DNA of 64,000 nt, from assembly GCA_011316305.1 (NCBI GenBank), contig SAUG01000144.1:62001-126000 (forward strand), read 5' to 3'. How positions within the stretch are numbered: the first letter of the stretch is position 1; the number at the start of each line of letters is the position of its first letter. Of the stretch, positions 59,425-64,000 are shown piece after piece. The notes under the pieces are model-generated. The model was given only the letters and a program-made list of their open reading frames with translations. It did not search any database and was not told where the DNA came from. This stretch comes from Rusavskia elegans (taxonomy: Eukaryota; Ascomycota; Lecanoromycetes; Teloschistales; Teloschistaceae). A program made the translations under genes and the position numbers.

Positions 59425-59850
59425 AAGTTATAAGAATTGAGTCGCTTTTAAGCCTGATATTAATTATTAAACAATTCGATTATTGCGCCCGGCGGGCTTG
59501 GCACTTCTTGGCAGTCAACTCCGCATTTTGGAACCCCCCCCCTTCAAATACTTAAAAGAGATCCCTCTTCTTTAACCACCTATTTTGACCTTGTACTACA
59601 AACCTACCACGCAAGCTTTAAAGCTATAACTCTTATATCTCCTACTTGTATATGCGCAATGTAAGACCTGAAAAGATCCAGTATATCCGACCTAAATTGG
59701 GTAAGCAGTACCTCCTCGTCGATATTCACCTCGATTATGGAGAACATCTCACCACCAAAAATCCTCGGGGATACCTTTCATCTGGTCAATGATAAGATGT
59801 TCAGTTTAACTCCTCATACAAAATTTGGATGATATTATCGAGTTTATTGC
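59425..59850 (+). repeat. Dispersed repeat S, least mutated copy
   Basis: Contains GAGTCGCTTTTAAG, then TTGCGCCCGGCGGGCTTGGC, then CACCTCGATTATGGAGAACA followed by TCTCACCACCAAAAATCC, then GATGATATTATCGAG. It is the GC-normal version of the RIP-mutated sequence at 21,743-22,150, and shares its core with 45.7 and 52.9 kb. Confidence 0.6.
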
Positions 59851-59911
59851 GCATTTATATGGCTCCAGAATAAACGCTCGCCGCCGCCATGCGAACTCCG
59901 CTATATCCTCG

Positions 59912-60355
59912 TTATCGTACACCCTCATCGTCGAGAGGCTCTCTTAAATTCCGCCTGGATCTCTTCTTTACAGGGCTTGTATGCGAGGCCTCCAATGTAA
60001 TACCTCGAGGCCTTCCCCCCCTTCCCTTATTGCCTCCAATATTCGATGCCTTCCCCTTCCCCTTCCTAGCCTGAGCCCGCTCCGCCTGCTCCTCCGCCTT
60101 CTCCTCTGCCTCCTTCTTCTCTTCCTCCAGCATTCGCAATCTCGCTGCGGATATCTTGACCTCTCTAGTCTTCGTGCGTGTCGGTGGTGCTGTCGGTAGG
60201 GAAGGATCAACCGGGGGAGGAGGGCTAGGAGGTTGCGGTAGGGAAGGGTAGGAAGGAGGCGCTGTATGTAGGTATGCAGCAAGATCTGGAGAAAGTGAAG
60301 GAGAGGGGGTAGGAGTTTTTAGTACCCCTAATGCTATCTTATCTTGGATTTGAGA
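59912..60355 (-). pseudogene. Pro-rich and Glu/Lys coiled-coil coding remnant
   Basis: A minus frame open from 60,355 to a stop at 59,912. It encodes a Pro/Ser-rich part (TPTPSPSLSPDLAAYL, QPPSPPPPVDP), then RMLEEEKKEAEEKAEEQAER and a basic Gly/Lys/Arg part (ARKGKGKASNIGG, GRGGRPRG). A similar Pro-rich frame continues upstream to an ATG at 60,472, but a TAG at 60,356-60,358 separates the two. This looks like one gene broken by a stop, or an exon whose 5' partner I cannot place. It lies directly next to repeat S and could belong to that element. Confidence 0.4.
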
Positions 60356-60542
60356 CTATGACCTATCTTCAGGCAGGGCAGGAGGCTCATCCACATAAGA
60401 CGTAGGCGCCGGAGGCGTTGAAATCCGCGGTTGGAGAGCCAGGGATCTCAATGGAGTCCACGTGGAAATCATAGGCAAAGCAGGCTTACTGTATAAAATT
60501 GTTCCTAGATATAAAGTAAAGTCCGTATTCCCTAATTATCTA

Positions 60543-63500
60543 TTATAAACTCCCCAACATCTCTAATTCCGCTGCCAGGTCTCTATCCTCCAATGCCACC
60601 TCCAGCTCAATCCTTTCAATTTCCACTTCCAGCCCTTCAAGCTCCTCATTCATTTGCGCCAGCAGGCGTTGTTTGGCCGCCTTGAGCTCTGCAATTCGAG
60701 CGTCCGCCTGTAACCTAAGCGCAGCTCGCCGGGCCTTCAAGCCAGCAATCTTCGGGTCATCGATTGGTGTACGGCTCGAACCCGGCGATGCATGTTTTTG
60801 GACTGGCGATACTTGGACCGACAGGGTGGGACGAGGCGAAGGTGCGATAGAGCGAGGTGCACGTAATCCCAGACTAGGTAGCAAATCAGTTAGACGAAAT
60901 AGAAGATCGGGATAGGCGTCGGATATCTTACGCCTTCTCATCCTTCATTCTTCTCACGAACTTCTGTTCTCCAAAATCATCGCGGTATTGGTAAAGGATC
61001 TTGTCGAGCCAATTCCGACCCGTGTTATTCTGGCTGGTCCAAAACCTCCAATTGCCAATGAAGTACATGGCATCTTTCTCGCGCGTACACACGACATTAG
61101 CCCGGGGCTTTTCACCCACGAACCCCCTGCTCTTGCTGGTCTTTACTAATGATATAAAGACTATATCATATTCCTCAGCCTGCACTACTCCTGCGGTTAG
61201 TACTACGATCTTTTTCCAGAAGTCCTCGTGCCCAGGGTTTGTCTGTTGAAGTCGGCGCAGCATGTTCCTTAGCTGTCCACGTTGCGCAACGTATCCAGTG
61301 ATTATTGCCAGGGTGGAGAACACCACACCCTTCTGCAGGAACGCTACAAGCATACCTTCGATGCATTCGACTTCGGCATCGTTGTATTTGCTGGCACCTT
61401 TCCCACCAAACTCGACGCCGTTATGCACATCGATGAAATTCACGTAGTTTGAGAGATCGTATTCTCTGGTACCGGCGAAAAACTGCAACGGCAAAGACTC
61501 TTGGACACTGTCGAAACAGGGAGTGCTGTGGTCTACGGTTTGGTAGTAGGCCTGAACCCGGCCTTCGTAGATGACCTGGTTGGGGGCGTGCGCAATCCTA
61601 TTATGGCTGCGATACTGTCGTTGTAGCATGGTGCAGGGCCAGGCACGATCTTTAAGCTCTTGGAAGAATGTCTTCCGCCACAGAGTCTTGGCTTCCTCAC
61701 TGACGAGGAAGGGGGGCAACTGCTCATGATCGCCAGCGTAGACGACCCTTCTGATGGTATTACCAAACATTGCCAAGGGTACAAGCAGTTCGAGCTGGTT
61801 AGCGCAAGCCGCCTCGTCCACGATCAAAGTCGTTGGCATCCACGTCTCCACTTCCTCTTCCTTATTCTCCCAGGATAGAGCAGAGTTCCTAGATCGCGCA
61901 TGGATTATTATAAGACTCTTTATATTAGACGTAAAGAACATACCTGCACAAGGCCGGTGTGCAAAAGACAACGCGCGCCGAGTCCATTACTATTCGCGTC
62001 AGTAGGAGGAGATCCTTTTTGAATTTCTTGTTGAGTTCCTCGTCTCGGATCAACCCCTCCGATACTTGGAGTCTTCGAGCGGCGATGTATGACTGCCACC
62101 GGTCCGGATTGTTAAGGGCTACTCGACGTCGGTGGTTCTCGATATGGTTCGGATCGTTCATCAAGACCGACGTTGAGACGAATTGCGCCTGTATTTGACT
62201 TTCCGAATATAGTCTTACGAAATGCAGATCCGGTTCGGCCTTAGATCTCCTCCGCACTTCAGCAAAGCGCGCAATTAAGCTCTTCACCGGCTATAATAAA
62301 TTTCAAAGTCAGCAGGTTTTCTTAGGCTAAGATAAGAGTACTGAGGATATATTATAAGGAGCTTAAAGGGTTCTTGGACCGCGTTGGAGCCTTAGGATCA
62401 GGCCTCAATAGTGATTTGACAAGGATTGGGTGATTATAGCTGCGAAAATTGCCTTACATTATTTCGTGGAGCGACGACCAGGATCCGTGACTTTTTCTCG
62501 TGGCCTAGGATGGCCAAAATCAACTGTGCGAGGACCTCGCTTTTGCCTGTCGCCGCCGGGCCCCATATCAGCGAGACAACGTGTTCGAAGGCACTGGTGA
62601 TGGCCGCTCGCTGCGACGTGTTGCCCTGCCATGTGATGACTGGGATACTGTCTGTCGCTTTGTTCTTGTCGGCGTCATAGGGCAAGTCTTTCAGAAACAT
62701 ATCCCGCATCGGCAGTCTTGAAGGTGTCCGGGGTGCCTGTAAAAACCCTTGAACCACAGCGTTGAATTCGTCCAGTTGACGGCCAAATGTTGCCAGTGAA
62801 GACCGTGAGACATCTCCGAGAATGTCGTCGAGAATCGGCTCCAGGTTGACATTACGTTCCTCCGACGTCTCGAGGTAGCTGTCCCGGTCCTTTGGATTTG
62901 CAAACCGATTCATTACAATTCCAATGAGGGGTGCTTGGAAACCCGGTAGGCTGTCTACGATCATCAGTTCCCAGCCCTCTACTTCTTGTCCAGGATACTT
63001 GTGGGCTTTGGCGTCGGCTTCTGGGAACGATCTCGAACCCTTGATCACATAACGCTTCCCAAAGTTATGAGCACCGACGTCCAGATCGGTTTCGTCGTCC
63101 TTCGAATTGGGCCACGCGGAGACCACGATAGATGTCTTAAAGGCTGCCGCTTTGATCAGGCAGCCCTCTTCGGTTCCAACAAGTTCGGCTTGGGCAGCAG
63201 ATTCCTTGATGCTGGTCTCCCGCATACGGATACAGAATTCGCCTTCCCGCGTGCTTTCAATATCCGACACTCGTGCACTAAGCAAGAGTGTAAGGCTTTG
63301 CCGGCAGGCCAGCATCGTTTTGGGCTTGGGCTTGAATGCTGTCCACAGGAACAAGATCTTGACGCGTTTGAATGTGGGACACAACTTGGCGAGTGGGTAT
63401 TCCATGGCCTTGTCCTGCTGGGGTCCTGAAAAGGTCACATTTGGCTGACCAACGATTTCAATCTCCATCTCTACTTGATCTACCCTGTGATTGACGCCGA

Positions 63501-63780
63501 TCAATTTATAATCCTTCGGGTCAAGCGCACAGGTGACAATCGAAGGCATTTTGCTTGACGTTCGAACGATTTTCAGCAGGATTCAACATAGAGTATATAT
63601 AAGAACTTACCCCTGGGAGAATGACAAGCTGTACTCGAGGATAAAATTGAGTACATTGTACTGTCCGTCTGCGTTGCCGGGATTGGCGAGTTTGACGAAG
63701 GTATCTCTATCACTGGATGTGTAGGACAGAGTACCAAACCCGTTTTTGAGGGACTCGGATACTGGTCGGGAGGTTGCCAT
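60543..63780 (-). CDS. UPF1-like SF1 helicase with C-terminal coiled coil
   Basis: Exons 63780-63611, 63553-62458, 62290-61944, 61888-60932 and 60873-60543 give about 966 residues. The last intron (GTAAGA donor, CTAAC branch, TAG acceptor, 58 bp) removes the stop at 60928-60930 and joins RRMKDEKA to LGLRAPRSIAPSPRP and a coiled coil (LQADARIAELKAAKQRLLAQ). Residues 1-380 are of unknown fold. The helicase core has Walker A IWGPAATGKSEVLAQLIL (about 390), Walker B LIVDEAACANQ (about 559), GDHEQLPPF, QYRSHNRIAH (about 629), AIITGYVAQRGQL, VVQAEEYDIVFISLVKT and RANVVCTREKDAMYFIGN (motif VI, about 803). This is the Upf1/Nam7/Dna2 AAA_11-AAA_12 layout. Motif V lacks the usual FQGxE. It is not Upf1 itself: there is no CH zinc domain. 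I call it an accessory RNA/DNA helicase of unknown role. Confidence 0.82.
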
Positions 63781-63861
63781 GACCGCGGGATATTAGCTTT
63801 GATAGGCTGGCTGGGTGAAAAGCTATCAAGCTGATGGTACTTGGGTTTTTGTTTTAGAGGG

Positions 63862-63949
63862 ATATCGAATCACAGAGCCCTTCACGACAAACAAAGACCG
63901 AATCAAGGTATCGTTAGGTAGGAAGAAGGATATCGGAGTACAGAGCCCT
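63862..63949 (+). promoter_or_regulatory. Paired 20-base motif upstream of the helicase gene
   Basis: ATATCGAATCACAGAGCCCT at 63,862-63,881 (preceded by TTAGAGGG) and ATATCGGAGTACAGAGCCCT at 63,930-63,949, 68 bp apart. They lie 82-170 bp upstream of the helicase ATG at 63780. Same orientation relative to the gene and same spacing as at 57.54-57.63 kb. Confidence 0.6.
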
Positions 63950-64000
63950 CTAGAACCTAGATAACAATAGCAATGATAGTATCATGGAAATATCTTATAG

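Noticed and set aside
60543..60941. Separate 132-aa gene overlapping the helicase end by 14 bases
   Set aside because: A consensus intron (GTAAGA...CTAAC...TAG) joins this frame to the helicase in phase, which explains it better than an overlapping eukaryotic gene.
55000..64000. Starship-type giant element
   Set aside because: I found no tyrosine-recombinase captain (DUF3435) or terminal repeats in the window. The accessory character alone is not enough.

Overview
The window is nuclear DNA of a filamentous ascomycete (Pezizomycotina). The genes carry short 49-150 bp introns with fungal branch sites. They include a conidiation protein of the Con-6 family, a CSC1/PHM7-type channel, a GH128 glucanase and the fungal NAD-specific glutamate dehydrogenase. 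Three very AT-rich blocks look mutated by repeat-induced point mutation (RIP): TpA everywhere, almost no CpA/TpG, and stops throughout. A dothideomycete is possible but I cannot prove it.

Layout. 0-13.3 kb: the 5' part of a Vac7-like gene, Con-6, a secreted Ser/Thr-rich protein with a Kex2 site, a Met/Ser-rich GPI protein, a Cys/His-rich nuclear-type protein and a very long CSC1-like channel. 13.86-15.53 kb: a complete but RIP-dead Tc1/mariner element with perfect 29-bp inverted ends. 16.1-19.8 kb: hexokinase and UTP18, convergent. 19.9-24.26 kb: a second, larger TA-flanked element with about 170-bp inverted ends, a dead Tc1/IS630-type transposase and further repeats inside. 24.37-26.7 kb: a mitochondrial PPR-like protein. 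29.6-31.7 kb: a broken copy of ADE2. 32.5-36.1 kb: NAD-glutamate dehydrogenase. 37.0-37.6 kb: a small Lys/Ala-rich basic protein. 38.3-43.1 kb: JHD1-type histone demethylase. 43.9-44.9 kb: GH128 GPI-anchored glucanase. 45.45-54.96 kb: a RIP block built around a Ty3/Gypsy element (about 378-bp LTRs, pol on the minus strand) with a 707-bp hAT-like element inserted in it.

55-64 kb is an accessory region of normal base composition. It holds two unrecognised minus-strand genes. One encodes a 519-aa coiled-coil protein with two cysteine clusters. The other encodes a 966-aa UPF1-like SF1 helicase that ends in a coiled coil, once an evident intron is removed. Both have upstream a pair of copies of the same 20-base motif (GGATATCGGAGTACAGAGCC), about 70 bp apart in each case. 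I consider this the best candidate for an undescribed co-regulated system. A cleaner relative of the repeats inside the RIP blocks lies between the two genes, at about 59.42-59.85 kb.

Most housekeeping genes act independently. Splice sites were read by eye and coordinates may be off by one base in places.
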